Made by a program: the position numbers and the translations under genes | Shown: in pieces, positions 29,018-40,908 of the stretch | Layout: every line of letters begins with the position of its first letter | Position numbering within the stretch: the first letter of the stretch is position 1 | The notes under the pieces: generated by a model | Databases searched by the model: none | The model's input: the letters and a program-made list of their open reading frames with translations, nothing else | Told to the model about the DNA's origin: nothing | Assembly (NCBI GenBank): GCA_029204225.1 | Contig: CM055093.1 | Location: forward strand, 24,657,912 to 24,721,911 | Length of the DNA stretch: 64,000 nucleotides | DNA from: Diphasiastrum complanatum | Lineage: Eukaryota; Streptophyta; Lycopodiopsida; Lycopodiales; Lycopodiaceae | Reading direction: 5' to 3'

Positions 29018-30138
29018 TTTATGATGGTGACATTGGTGACATTGTTTTCACTAACCTTTATGGAAGATCAAGATCAAGCATTGATGAGATCTTGTTGGAT
29101 CTAGATCATATGTTTGAGAGGGAGTATTTCCAAAGGTTCAGGTCTGAAGGTATTCATATCTTTGATATCTTTGATGATCAAGAGAAAGGTAAGCAAGTGG
29201 AAGCGACTCACCTTGCTTTACTCACATGTTTTGGAGAATCTTCTTGTGTAGATGATGCTATGCAAGTGGATATTGGTTCTCATGGTTTTCATACTGGAAA
29301 ATCAAGTAATAGATCTAGAAAAAAAAGTTTGTTTAATGACTTTGATGGTCACGAGGAAGATCAAGAGGTTGGTCTCAAAGGGCTTCAACAACACAAAAGG
29401 AAAGGTGGCAATTTGGAGCTAGTCAAGAGCATCAAAGGAGGGTCATTTGGAAAAGATGTTTTGGATCTATTTTTGAAGCTTGTTGAAGACTCAAGTAAGG
29501 TCAAAAGAGCAGCAATGAAGTGTTGTTCAAGTTTACTTTACTTGTTCTATCTCATGTTTGAGCTATTTTATGTGAATGTGTTCAAATTGTCAAGATATGG
29601 ACCAACTAGCTACATTGTCTTGCAATATCTTATTGTTGGAGTTGTACTAACATTGTTGGCTGGTTTTTCTGATGGAAATGAAGCTATTGGAGGTTCATTA
29701 TGTCACTCATTCATGGCCAAGTCATCAAGTGTTGATGATATCTTGTGGCAAGATGGAGATGGAGGCTCGTTCATGGAGTTTTATGGTGAAGACATATCAA
29801 GAAAGAACAAAGTTGGAGGAGACAAGCAACCAAATGGTCATCACTCACATTTATTGTTTGGTTGCTGTAATTTTTCAGAGAGTTCAAAGTTTAAAACATG
29901 GAGGAATCATTTCATTCACATTCTATTTGGTTCTTCATGTTCTAGTTATATCTTGATGTGTAAAATTGATGTAAGAAATAGTAAAGCATCCAATTTGGAC
30001 ACTATTCTCTATATCAATTATGAAAGATACTTTAGAACCTTAGAAAGGAGATCTATACTTAGGATGGAGATCATTCTAAAGTTGGATCAAAGTTCTATTG
30101 TCAAAACTATGCCAAAACTAGTTGAAGAGGGAGTGTGA
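28837..30138 (+). CDS. Unrecognised 433-residue ORF with faint RT similarity
   Basis: Third frame, overlapping the second ORF by 181 bp and ending across the LTR start. Near residues 7-60 the order MEQ...FFQGKGDLICEL...RLKK...RFDT...MLDGKFGIYLLIYDGDI resembles the copia RT stretch before YVDD, but with IYDGD where LYVDD is expected, so an active RT is unlikely. A hydrophobic segment (LLYLFYLMFELFYVNVFKL) lies mid-protein. The rest is not recognised. 1302 bp without a stop is unusual for a neutral relic. Confidence 0.5.
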   Translation: MVGEDYMEQIERQFFQGKGDLICELIEVCYRLKKVGFIRFDTQIHLLYFMLDGKFGIYLLIYDGDIGDIVFTNLYGRSRSSIDEILLDLDHMFEREYFQRFRSEGIHIFDIFDDQEKGKQVEATHLALLTCFGESSCVDDAMQVDIGSHGFHTGKSSNRSRKKSLFNDFDGHEEDQEVGLKGLQQHKRKGGNLELVKSIKGGSFGKDVLDLFLKLVEDSSKVKRAAMKCCSSLLYLFYLMFELFYVNVFKLSRYGPTSYIVLQYLIVGVVLTLLAGFSDGNEAIGGSLCHSFMAKSSSVDDILWQDGDGGSFMEFYGEDISRKNKVGGDKQPNGHHSHLLFGCCNFSESSKFKTWRNHFIHILFGSSCSSYILMCKIDVRNSKASNLDTILYINYERYFRTLERRSILRMEIILKLDQSSIVKTMPKLVEEGV

Positions 30139-30701
30139 GAGATTTCAACTAGTTTAGTCTAGTTTAGTCATATTTTGGTAAATTGTCAATAAGAGGCCAA
30201 AACTCATTTTAGACTTAGAGATAAACTTTTTGAAGTTATATTAGTTCAAAATACACTCAATAAAGACTTTTTGAAAGTGCAGGAAAGTTGGTAGTCGCGT
30301 TTGAGAGAGATTCAAATTTGAACTTTGGGTACATTGAATTTAGACCCAAAAATAGTAGGGTTTACATTTTGGAGGGAAAGCCAAGTGGCCAAATACGGTT
30401 TGGACACTCTATAAAAGGATGTAACTTGTGGAGAGACATATCTTGTCTCTTCTCTCTCTCATTTCATCATTATACATGGTTTTCTTTGGGTTCTACTATC
30501 TATTGGTGCACTATCTTGATGATATCTTGCAATCTTGTCATCGAGTCTATCGATTAGAGAAGAACTAAAAGACGAATCCATTATGGTTGAGTGAGATCGT
30601 TGGTAGAAACAACGATTTTAGAATAATGTTGTCTGTGCACTTGCTAAAACAACGTCTTGATAGAAACAAGACTTGATAATCTGCAGACAATGTGCAGATT
30701 A
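30134..30701 (+). repeat. 3' LTR of the copia-type element (right end tentative)
   Basis: TGTGAGAGAT follows the polypurine tract. A TATA box (CTATAAAAGG) lies near 30409 with a pyrimidine-rich transcript-start region after it. The right end at ...CTGAACA (30701) is chosen because the length then matches the related 561-bp solo LTR. No partner LTR exists to confirm it. Confidence 0.55.
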
Positions 30702-32445
30702 CTGAACAACCCACTCTGATACCATGTCATAAATTGATAGGTTAGTCAGTGGAAGCTCAAGCAGGTGCATGTAGGATCGGAAGCGCCACAGTTAGCAACA
30801 AAACATTCAAAATGAATGATTTAGACAAATGCACAATGAAACGATTCAGTAGTGGGACTGAAAATTTGCACTATGATTAATATCAAATAGTGAGTACAGT
30901 GCTTGAAGTGATAACTTCAACTTACAAGTATTCATCTCCTACAAAATATCTACAACAACCTTTTGTTACAGTTATTACAACCGCCTCATTATAGTTAATG
31001 AATGTACAAAGTGAGCGGACTGTCAACGCGAAGTCGTCGGGTCGGCGGATTTTAGACGGACTTTAGATCGACAGTATCAAAATTTATAAGTATCGAAAAA
31101 ATGTACAATGACTCGAAAAATACTGACTCAAAAAATATAGGAATTTTCGAGTCAATCCAGTATCACAAAATTCTAGAAAAATTGGATCTTGAAATTTTAC
31201 ATCATCTGCTCAAAAATTCAAGCCTTCTTTTCTGGTTTTTTAGAATGCTCATTATTGAATGGATTTGAGGCTGAATCGAATTCCAACATAAGACACTTAC
31301 ATAGATATTCTTCTAGTTGCAAGAATGATGTAAGTAATAGTCTAAATTATGCAATTCTACTTGGTATTAACGTATCATTGTATTCTCTTATGATGTGGAG
31401 AATTCATCTTTGTGGATTCTGTGTCCATCTCTTGTGAATTTCTCATGATATCTTGAGTTTCTATTTGTAGAATGTTGATTTTCTTGTTGATTTAGCTTTT
31501 ACACATGTGGAGTTATGTACTGTACTCGCATATGAAAATTTTCAGATCGTGACTTACAAGTTACAACTAATGCTTTCTTGGGAAGATATGAGCTAGAAAT
31601 GTTACAATTAAATCCAAAAGGCAAGAGGAAGCGTTCAACAAAGAATTAGCCAAGAGTCGATAATGTAAATCTCCAAAATGAGGATGTGTTTGCATTTAAT
31701 TTCGAGTTGACAATAATAAACCATTTACAAAAGGTCAACCATATCTATTTTATAAGAACGTCCTGGGTTAAGTGCACAACCATCATCTTCGACTCGGCAT
31801 CAACGTAGCAAAGTCACACTACACTTTATTTTGTCAACATTGAATGCTGACTCCGATGAGAATTTGTCGATCTGCGAGTTATTTTCATAAAAGTCAATTT
31901 AGACTATTAGAACACCATAAATATAGGTGTATTTTGTTCATGTGAACAATTTTAATTTTTGAGGTTTTTTTAAAAAATATATATTTTTTGGACATATTGT
32001 ATTGATTAAATTATGTGATTTTTGAAAATTTTCTATGAAAAAACATGTTTTTGGGCAAAAATGAAAAATGGTTACTCTTTTTTAGGATGTTGATTTCAAA
32101 AGATTTTGCATTTCTAGTAGTATTCAACAATTGCTTCTTATTTTAACTTTAAAATGAAAAATGATACAAAGCCTCAAGAACTTTGGATTTTTGGACAGAT
32201 TTAGACTTATTAATTTAGTGTTCTAACTTGAAGGGTAGATTTTAAAGCTAGACTTCTCATGACATCTATGAGTATACCTATTTGCATTTTCTAGAAACTT
32301 AAAGACGGCCTTGAAAGGCAAAGTAGACTAAAAAATTCAAGCCTTCTTGAGGTGGCATTTTTTTAATTTTCTCGATTTTTTGAAAAATTTCATGATGCGG
32401 GCTTTAAAAAGAAGATTATATTCCATTCCTATACCTTGGTGGCTT
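30702..32445. other. Intergenic AT-rich sequence, one minus-strand primer-site-like motif
   Basis: ACTCTGATACCA at 30713-30724 is the complement of a tRNA-iMet primer site, and TGTCATAAATTG follows at once, as for a minus-strand LTR beginning at 30725. No partner or coding part is seen, so this is weak. The remainder is AT-rich, with no gene. Confidence 0.3.
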
Positions 32446-32540
32446 GCCCAAAAAAACACTCGTGTGGGTTTTTTATAAGGTTATAAAACCCACACGAGTG
32501 TTTTTTTGGGCAGGACACAAAACCTTATAAAAAACCCACA
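32446..32540. repeat. Composite inverted repeat upstream of the GST gene
   Basis: Perfect 27-bp arms at 32446-32472 and 32485-32511 (12-bp loop) form one hairpin. The segment 32463-32482 is also the exact reverse complement of 32521-32540. The two pairings compete for the same bases. Confidence 0.9.
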
Positions 32541-32858
32541 GAACTATTATGAAATCGGTGAAAGCCTAAAAAAAAGCCCTAAAACCTTAAATTTATAATC
32601 AAAACCACCTGATTTGAGTAATATAAAAAACTTATAAATCTAAAATAAAGCGATAAAAATAAATTTTAACAATTGGGTTGTTTGTATTTGTATATGTCGG
32701 TTTTTTTTTTTTTTTTTAGCAGCAGGGAGCACTCTCATGAGTGTCATGGTTGAAATACGTGAGCCCATCTAATATTTGTTTTTGCTTTATCCGGTCAACA
32801 ATATAAACGTAGACGCTCCTCGCGCCTTCTCAATGCTCGCTCTACAACACAACGCTTC

Positions 32859-32870
32859 ATATATATATAT
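32859..32870 (+). promoter_or_regulatory. TATA-like element of the GST gene
   Basis: An ATATATATATAT run about 130 bp before the ATG at 32993, followed by a pyrimidine/C-rich region suitable for a transcript start near 32890-32900. The position fits a plant core promoter. The AT repeat alone is weak evidence. Confidence 0.5.
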
Positions 32871-32992
32871 CAGAGCCCATCTCCTCAGTTTACTCAATTC
32901 ATTCATAATTTGTTATTCATTGTTGCGGAATTGGGTTTACTGAGTGAAACAATTGACTAGTACTCATCGGCGTGTGGGGAAGAAGATAGATC

Positions 32993-34173
32993 ATGGCAGC
33001 TATCAAGGTGATCGGAGTTCCTACGTCAACCTGCACTCAGAGAGTGCTGGTGGTGCTGATCGAGAAGGGAGCTGAGTATGTTATCCAGCCACTGGATATG
33101 ATGAATGGTGCTCACAAGAAGCCTGAGCACCTTGCAATCCAGGTTGGTTGCTTGCACAATCCGTGAATTCACTTTTTCTCCCTTGTACACTTGATATTCT
33201 GCAGCTCCTACGCACTATATATATATGTTGCTGTGTAGTCTTTGGGTAAAGGCTGGATGTTCAGTAGGATTACTACCTTATCTAATATGAATTGTTTTCA
33301 TGTTTGTGGTTTCAGCCATTTGGACAGATTCCAGTGATTGTAGACGGAACATTCACACTTTTTGGTTGGTTGTTATCTTCTGTACTTCTATTGATGCTTT
33401 CTAAGAAATTTATAGCAACCCAGAGAATTTTCTTCTGATGGCTCTTTTGAGGTTTAGATGACCTCGTCAGAGAGCCTTAATTGTAAGTCACAATCTGAAA
33501 ATTTTCAAACGCGGGCGGAGATGAAAGGTGAAGCCAGAGAAAAATCTGACTTTCAGTTTAGTGAACTGTGTATTGATTGTTCATTAAACTTGTTGGATCG
33601 GATTATCTAAATCAATTTGATTAATGTGCGTGGAAAGGAGTTTTGAATCGTTGCAGCATTGACGAACAAAATTAGCTTGCACGTTATTTTGTTCACCGCT
33701 GATTATGGACTTGCTTGAACGCAGAATCTCGAGGTATCGTCAGATACCTCGCAGACAAGTATGAAGGACAAGGACCGTCGCTGTATGGAAAAACTTTACA
33801 CGAGAAGGCGTTAGTCGAGCAGTGGCTGGCAGTGGAGATAGCCATTACTGCTGCAGTGGTTCAGCTCGTGCTTGGACCCAAATTCAGGGGGATTCCAACC
33901 GATGAAGCCATCGTTTATTCTTCCTTGGAGAAGCTGGAGAAAGTGTTGGATGTCTACGAAGCCCATCTGGCCAAAAGCAAGTTTTTGGCAGGAGACTTTC
34001 TAAGCATTGCAGATCTTGTCCAGCTTCCATTCCTCTTCTTGCTAGTAGAAGTGGCAAAAAGAGGCGAGGTGGTCACCTCAAGGAAGCACGTGCATAAATG
34101 GTATGAGACAATCTCATCTCTGCCTTCATGGAAGAAGGTGCTATCACTATATGCGTGGGTTTTGCTTACTTAA
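32993..34173 (+). CDS. GSTF: Phi-class glutathione S-transferase
   Basis: Cytosolic enzyme joining glutathione to electrophiles, herbicides or peroxide products. Exons 32993-33142, 33316-33364 and 33725-34173 give 648 nt, 215 residues plus TAA. Two introns at these places, with a 49-bp middle exon, are the classic phi-class structure. Thioredoxin-like domain residues 1-78: VPTSTCTQRV with Ser12 as the likely catalytic serine, HKKPEHL, PFGQIPV with cis-Pro56, ESR with Glu67-Ser68 for the glutathione gamma-glutamyl group. Helical domain from about 90: VEQWLAVE, VLDVYEAHL, KFLAGDFLSIADL with the Ser-x-x-Asp cap. All key residues are present and length is normal, so it is probably active. Start codon: the first ATG (TCATGG) after the TATA region. 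The tail (LYAWVLLT) is its own. Confidence 0.95.
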
Positions 34174-34199
34174 TCTACAGCCAAGCTGCCAACTAGTTG

Positions 34200-34900
34200 C
34201 CAGATATATTAGATCAACAAACTTAAACAATAAAGAAAGACCCATGTACGTGGGATGCTTCCATATGGGACATTCTAGCAACCCTCTATGATAGTAGAGA
34301 TGTCGCCTCCAAACTCCATTTGAGGAAGAAATTCTCCACCCTGAGAATGTCTGAAGCAGTAAGTGTTTTGAGCCATATCAACATTTTCCAAAATCTTATG
34401 GAGCAGATGATTGCAATTGGCTCAGTCATTGAAGATACCGATGTTGTTATGACTCTATTATCGAGTCTTCTTGAGGCCTATGAGAATTGGGTCCTAGCAA
34501 TTTCGATCCATGAGAAGATCACCCTTTCAAGAGTGATTTCATTACTTCAACAAAAAAAGAGGCCAGAAGATCTGCAACCTCCTCAGGCACAACGTTGGAT
34601 CCTCAAGCTCTATACTCCAAAAATCAGAAATTCGGATCCAATTAGAAGAGCCATATACAGTCACTATCGAATTCTGGCTCTGGGTCGAATTTGGGCTCTG
34701 GGTCAAATTGGGCTCAAGATCGAATTCGGATTCTTCATCATTCCAATCAAAGTAGAATCTATTTTGCAAATATTGTAAGAGAACTGGCCATCTTATCAGG
34801 GACTGTAGAACTTTAAAATTTAACAATGAGAAGAAAATGCAGTTCCAACAACAAGCGAACTCGAAGGTGTCAAACAAAGTGACTTTGTTGAGTCAATGTC
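34200..34900 (+). pseudogene. Copia gag fragment with zinc knuckle
   Basis: Plus strand: LRKKFSTLRMSEAVSVLSHIN, DVVMTLLSSLLEAYENWVLAIS and LQQKK are the UBN2-type gag of copia elements. After a frameshift a zinc knuckle CKYCKRTGHLIRDC lies near 34768-34810. There is a short GGCTCTGGGTC-type repetition at 34676-34712. It begins 25-30 bp after the GST stop, so it may supply the GST 3' UTR and terminator. Confidence 0.75.
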
Positions 34901-35050
34901 GATGTCACTTTGCTTTGAATATCTATGTATTTATGCAGATTTTTCCAATATGTAAAAACTGTAGACTGTTATAGAGAGTGGATATTTACATTCTTTAGGA
35001 GAACTTAGAAGAGGACTTTTGGTGAGTAGGAGTAAGATTAAACTCCAACA
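34901..35050 (-). repeat. LTR end fragment of a minus-strand copia family
   Basis: On the minus strand it begins TGTTGGAGTTTAATCTTACTCC at 35050. The same LTR start is found at 53497, where a proper PPT precedes it. The left limit is unclear. Confidence 0.5.
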
Positions 35051-35162
35051 ATCTTCACTAGATATTTCTTCATATCGGTCCCTTTGTTCAACATAAGTCA
35101 TCATCTTTTAGATATATGATCAAATATAGTCGAATATATTGAATAATTTGAATAGTATTTTG

Positions 35163-36142
35163 TATTAACACTAGAGTTGTTTTTAGCACATTGTTGTGCG
35201 CATGCACACAAAAGTGCGCATAAAACCCTTGGTCACTTGACAAGACATAACATGCCATCAAATGATTGAAATTTCAATCTTTCAATTGTATGTGGAAGTA
35301 GACTTGACTCTTCATTGTGTTATTGGAAGACTTAAATTATTTCTCTCTCAATTGATGACAATTTGCTCCAAAAAAAAATTCAATTTTCAGCACTCCACAT
35401 GGGTAACTTTAGGTGCATGTATATATCTCTATAGGACTTCAAATTTAATTTTTCCTATAGACATGCTTTTGTGGTCATAAAGGATTTTTGAAAGTAGATA
35501 GCCAAAGAAAGGGTTGTAAAAAACACCTCCACAAGAGCTAAAATTTTCTAGCACCTTTCAATAATTTTCAATACTTTTCATCACTTGACTTGTGTAACTT
35601 TAGATGCACATATCTATCTCTACGTAACTCCAATTAAATTTTTTTTTGAGAGACATGTTTTTATGGTCATATAATACTTTTTAAAGTAGACAAACCAAAA
35701 AAATATTGTTAAAATCATGGTATTATACACTCATATATGGTATTTCCAGTTTTGGTGATTTTTATCGGCACTTAAAAGGATAACTTTGAATGCACGTATC
35801 TATCTCCATAGATCTTCAAATTCAATTTTTTTTTTTAAAGGCATGTTTTTATAATCATATAAGAGTAGACAAGCTAAAAATTGAATGTAAAACTCACAAT
35901 AATGTAGTCCCATATGAAAATATCAAAGTTTCATCAGTACCCCCACATGTTTGACACATCATATCTTATATATAAGTTGCTTAAAATGGAGGTCTCAAAA
36001 ATTTTAATCGATAAATGTATATATTAAGAACATTGTGAAAGGATTTGATGTGATTCATAATAGTTTATGAGATATGATTTTTTGAATAAGTGCTTGAAAT
36101 GCACACTTTTGTGCGCATTTTGTGACGACTCTAGTGTTAATA
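35163..36142. mobile_element. 980-bp terminal-inverted-repeat element with internal repeats
   Basis: Ends are 14-bp exact inverted repeats: TATTAACACTAGAG at 35163-35176 and its complement at 36129-36142. Further inside, ACACAAAAGTGCGCA near 35207 pairs imperfectly with the stretch near 36100-36120. TTAA lies at both ends (35165-35168 and 36137-36140). Three diverged units of about 190 bp (near 35391, 35579 and 35764) share a GTAACTTTAGATGCA-like word, TATCTATCTC and GACATG(T/C)TTTT. No transposase ORF: a non-autonomous element. Confidence 0.7.
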
Positions 36143-36500
36143 TGTTACAGAAGCAACACACAAGACATCTTGAATTTTTGCCTTTCTAGTTGACTCAAGC
36201 CACAAAAGAATTGTTCCTATCCCTCCTGTGTTTCTCACCATTTGTACCAAGGATAAACTTTTGAATATAATGTGAGCAAAGGGAAATATTTTCTGTCTTG
36301 TCACATGAGAGCTTGCCCCACGATCAATTGTTGTAAAGCTACCGTTACAAGCTTTACTTTCAGCGTCACTGGTGCTAGCAGCGCAACTGCTGCTCTCTGG
36401 CGCCATCGGCGCTGGCACTACTCCCGGCGCCACTGTGACCAGAATCCAGACGACTCCAAGTCCCTATGGCTGGAAATCTTTGATCGGCTCTAGCGAATTC
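36137..36500 (-). pseudogene. Copia protease remnant
   Basis: Minus strand: TIDRGASSHVT is a damaged copia protease site (IDSGASSHVT type, Ser to Arg), followed by VQMVRNTGGIGTI and RKAKIQDVLCV. An Ala/Pro/Ser-rich gag linker precedes it. It starts at the right edge of the TIR element. Confidence 0.7.
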
Positions 36501-38070
36501 TAGAGAGCTCGGATCGATGTGCAATAACCTCACACGATCTAGGCATGATTAAAGGAAGCCTAGGGATCAATAAATCATAGAGACAAAAAAAATCCTAGAG
36601 AAAGAAAACATGCTTTACCAACTTGGGCAGAGCACTTGGCATGAGGGAAGGTGGCAAATCCCACCAATACTATAGGGGAATGCGGATTTCTTTTTTTTCA
36701 AATCTCTTTTATATGCCATTTGCGCTTCATATGTTAAGGCCAATCATTCTATTCTAGTTTCTTTGCACTAGAGGTATTGCAAGGTATTTTATACCAACTC
36801 CTTTAATTGAGGAGATTTAGTGGTGGTAGTACACTTTCCAAGTGAGCATACACATGCCATGGGAAACAATAAGTATTTTGAACCTCTTTATAGCGAGTTT
36901 ATTGCACATCTACATTGTTTTACCTCAACAAGTTGAAAATCATTGTCAACTGAATCTTGAAGGTAATACCTATCCTTAGCTCATGTTTTAACATTCATGT
37001 TTAAGAAGGTATTGCTAAGGCAACATTCAGAAATTGTTTGGCAGTTCAAAGTTAGCTAGTTGAGTCGAGAAGAGTCGCAACGTTCTGGCATAAGCCCAAG
37101 CTTAGAGTGTAATTTGTACTCATTGGTTTAGGACACTATGCTCAACACAAATGATATTTTGTGGTAACACTTGGACTAGGTGGAAAAATATCCAAAGCTA
37201 ATATATAGGGCAACTTTTGACTTTTGAAATGAGCACTAAACAATGATCATTTTGGCTATAATAGAAGTTTAGAAGTGAATTTGCTAAATTCTTAGTGATC
37301 ATTTTGTTGTTTGTTTAGACCATTGTTCGCTTTTCAATATTGTCAGTGTTTTGGTATGGGTCTTTATCATCATGGTCCCCTTGCACATTCTTTTGCCACT
37401 TCTCCTATAAAGCTTAGACATTTTATGATACAAAGAAAACCAGTTCCTCTTTAAAATAACATATGTGAGGTAGCTATTGAATGACCCATTTATTTTCCTA
37501 TAATGAAATAGTGCTAGTGAATCTATATTAATATAGTATACTTTCAAGTCATTGTGATATTGCACAATGGTTTACATGTGAACATGATCATTTGTATTGG
37601 CAACTTGAGTGCAACTCACTTATGTGCCATGTCTCATGTGAAAGACTCACTTCATAAGAAACATGAACAATCTCATGAATTAAGCATATGTTAAAGTAAT
37701 GAGACCTAAAAAATAATTGACTACTCTTATGCTATTTGGTACGAGGAACAAGCTTCAAAGGTGTTAATGGGTACATTGGTTTCAACTTGGTACATCACTA
37801 GATTATCAGGGATTCTTGTTTGACCTCTCTTTTTGCCCCTTCCCTTGTATAGGAGTTGATGCCTTTGAGACTTAGGTCTAGGATCAGGCACATACAGTTA
37901 TTTTTCTACAAGACAACAAACGTGAGTTAAATGTTTACTGACATACCAATGTCATACTAGAAATATCAAGTTTTACGATTCACTTGGTACAACTAACTAC
38001 GTCAGGGAACCATACATTCATCTTGTATGGTTTGATTTAGATATTGTCTTGTTTCACAAAGATGTGGCAG
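36501..38070. other. Intergenic sequence, no feature recognised
   Basis: AT-rich with chance ORFs under 100 codons. Nothing with a known domain on either strand. Confidence 0.4.
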
Positions 38071-38081
38071 GGTAAGATATG

Positions 38082-38118
<37 letters not shown>
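38082..38118. repeat. (CA)n microsatellite
   Basis: About 18 CA units. The local ORF on the minus strand is a by-product. Confidence 0.95.
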
Positions 38119-38119
<1 letters not shown>

Positions 38120-38906
38120 GTGTTTCATTTGCTTCCAACACATGACTCACAAGCTGGAAACCTTGTGATGTCTTATGATGTGTGCTCAGGTGTACCTGAG
38201 AGCAATCTAGTTGGTATTGTTTGTACAATTGACAATGACATATTTGTCACAATCAAGTCCAGTCGCATGGTGATACTTGATTGAGTAGGCCTAGACCTAG
38301 GATAGGCGAGGGTAGTGTCTGCATCGCCTAGTAGGGGGACAATTACACATGTATTGAGAGTGGAAGATTTTAGTAATACTCAAAGATATAGGCTGAAACA
38401 TAATTTGGAGACATTAATCTAGAACTTGCCCATTTCAAAGCCTTGCTTGTGAGATTTTTCATTGTAGATGTTTTCCTCCTTTTCCAACTTTCTTGGTTTA
38501 GGTTTCAAGTTTTCTTATAAGCAAAAGATGTATATCCCACGAAGATGAAGACTCCTAATCTTATGATTGGACTTAGTTTTGAAATTATTTTAAAGTTTCA
38601 GAATCTTCCCAACAAGCTTATCCAAGTGGGTACATCAAGCATAGGGACGAATATTTATGTGTCCCTCTTCAACCTTCTCATAAACAAAATTTATTTGGAA
38701 GAGTACATCTTGTATCATTTTTATATCACACATATTAAAATGAAACCAAAATTTATCAATCCTTTGTTTGCACTATGTATTGCTACAAAAGTGCGTACTC
38801 TCTTTAGGGACTTCTAATGTGAAGCTAGAAGTGTCTACAGAACAGGGACTCCATTCTTGTATGGCATAATGGGAAATAATTCCAACTTATATGAGAGATA
38901 AGTATG

Positions 38907-39773
<867 letters not shown>

Positions 39774-40571
39774 TCAGAGTAAAGGACTAAATCTGATAGA
39801 CACATGATGTAGCTTGATCTCCTTTGCTTGAACCTTTTCCCTCACAAAATGGTGAGCAATCTCTATGTGCTTGCTCCTTGCATGGAATGTGGGATTGGTT
39901 GCTAATGCTTGGCTTGATTGGTTGTCACAAAATATTATTGGCTGCTCCTCAGCCTCCATGACTTGCAACACCACCAAAAGCCTCTTCAACCATAGGATCT
40001 CCTTTGTTGTGGATGTTAGTGCCTTGTATTCCAATTCGGTTGAAGATAGAGAAATAATATCTTGCTTTTTAGAAAGCCAAGACACTATGCCATTGCAAAG
40101 GAAGGTAACAAAAGCACTTGTGGACCTCCTAACCACCTTATCACCTGCAAAATCAGTGTCCGAATATGCCCTTAAGGCAAGATTAGATCCATCATATAAA
40201 ATGCCAAAGTTCTTGGTGGCCGAGATGTATCTCAACACCCTTTTTGCATTTTTCCAATGACAAACCAATGGATTTTGCATAGATTGGCTTAGTTTACCTA
40301 CACTATAACTTAGATCAGGCCTAGTTATAGTAAGATAGATCAAGGAGCCTACAAGTCTCCTATATAGTGTGATGTCCTCAAAGGATGCTTCATCATCACT
40401 ATTGGAAACTTTTACGTTTTGCTCCATAGGAGTTTCTACTCCTTTACAGTCTTTCATTTCAAACTTTTCTAAGATGGAGGAAGCATATTTGGATTGACAA
40501 ATAAAACTCAAATCCTTGCCTCTTGAAACTTCTATTCCTAATATGAAATGAAGATTACCAAGATCCACCAT
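39774..40571 (-). CDS. Copia RT thumb and RNase H
   Basis: LGNLHFILGIEVSR, the RRLVGSLIYLTITRPDLSYSV block, and RNase H with YSDTDFAGD, STELEYKAL, FCDNQSSQALATNP and HARSKHIEIAHHFVRE. The last segment is replaced by RFSPLL and a stop. Confidence 0.87.
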   Translation of the reverse strand: MVDLGNLHFILGIEVSRGKDLSFICQSKYASSILEKFEMKDCKGVETPMEQNVKVSNSDDEASFEDITLYRRLVGSLIYLTITRPDLSYSVGKLSQSMQNPLVCHWKNAKRVLRYISATKNFGILYDGSNLALRAYSDTDFAGDKVVRRSTSAFVTFLCNGIVSWLSKKQDIISLSSTELEYKALTSTTKEILWLKRLLVVLQVMEAEEQPIIFCDNQSSQALATNPTFHARSKHIEIAHHFVREKVQAKEIKLHHVSIRFSPLL

Positions 40572-40572
40572 C

Positions 40573-40908
40573 TTAATTAAACTCCTTAAACAATGCTACT
40601 TTCACTTCTTGTATACCGTCATGATCATTTCCACTCAGGATAATGTCATCAACATACAAAATGAGAATGATGATCTTACCATCATTGAATCTTAAGTACA
40701 AAGAAGGATCATAAGCACTTACAAAAAACTTAATAGAGTTCAAAAAAGTATTCAACCTAGAGTACCAAGCTCCAGGTGCTTGCTTAAGCCCATAAAGGCT
40801 TCTTAGCAACAAACACACTTGTTCCTCTTGATCTTCTTTGATGAAGCCCTCAGGTTGCCTCATAAAAATATCCTCTTCCAAATATCCATTGAGAAAAGCA
40901 TTAGTCAC
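40573..40908 (-). CDS. Copia RT catalytic half
   Basis: TNAFLNGYLEEDIFMRQPEGF, SLYGLKQAPGAWYSRL, and the YVDD box (LILYVDDIILSG). All RT catalytic residues are visible. Ends with a one-base shift at EFN. Confidence 0.88.
   Translation of the reverse strand: MTNAFLNGYLEEDIFMRQPEGFIKEDQEEQVCLLLRSLYGLKQAPGAWYSRLNTFLNSIKFFVSAYDPSLYLRFNDGKIIILILYVDDIILSGNDHDGIQEVKVALFKEFN

Larger units (their letters stand above)
27261..30133 (+). mobile_element. Ty1/copia-type element, 5'-truncated, with gag end, protease and atypical downstream ORFs
   Basis: A gag end with zinc knuckle and protease is followed by 2 kb of open sequence without recognisable integrase. A polypurine tract GAAGAGGGAG precedes an LTR at 30134. 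No 5' LTR lies upstream. Three overlapping frames cover 27261-28385, 28298-29017 and 28837-30138. Confidence 0.75.

Noticed and set aside
39865-40260. Plus-strand 131-residue ORF
   Set aside because: Complement of the copia RNase H coding region.
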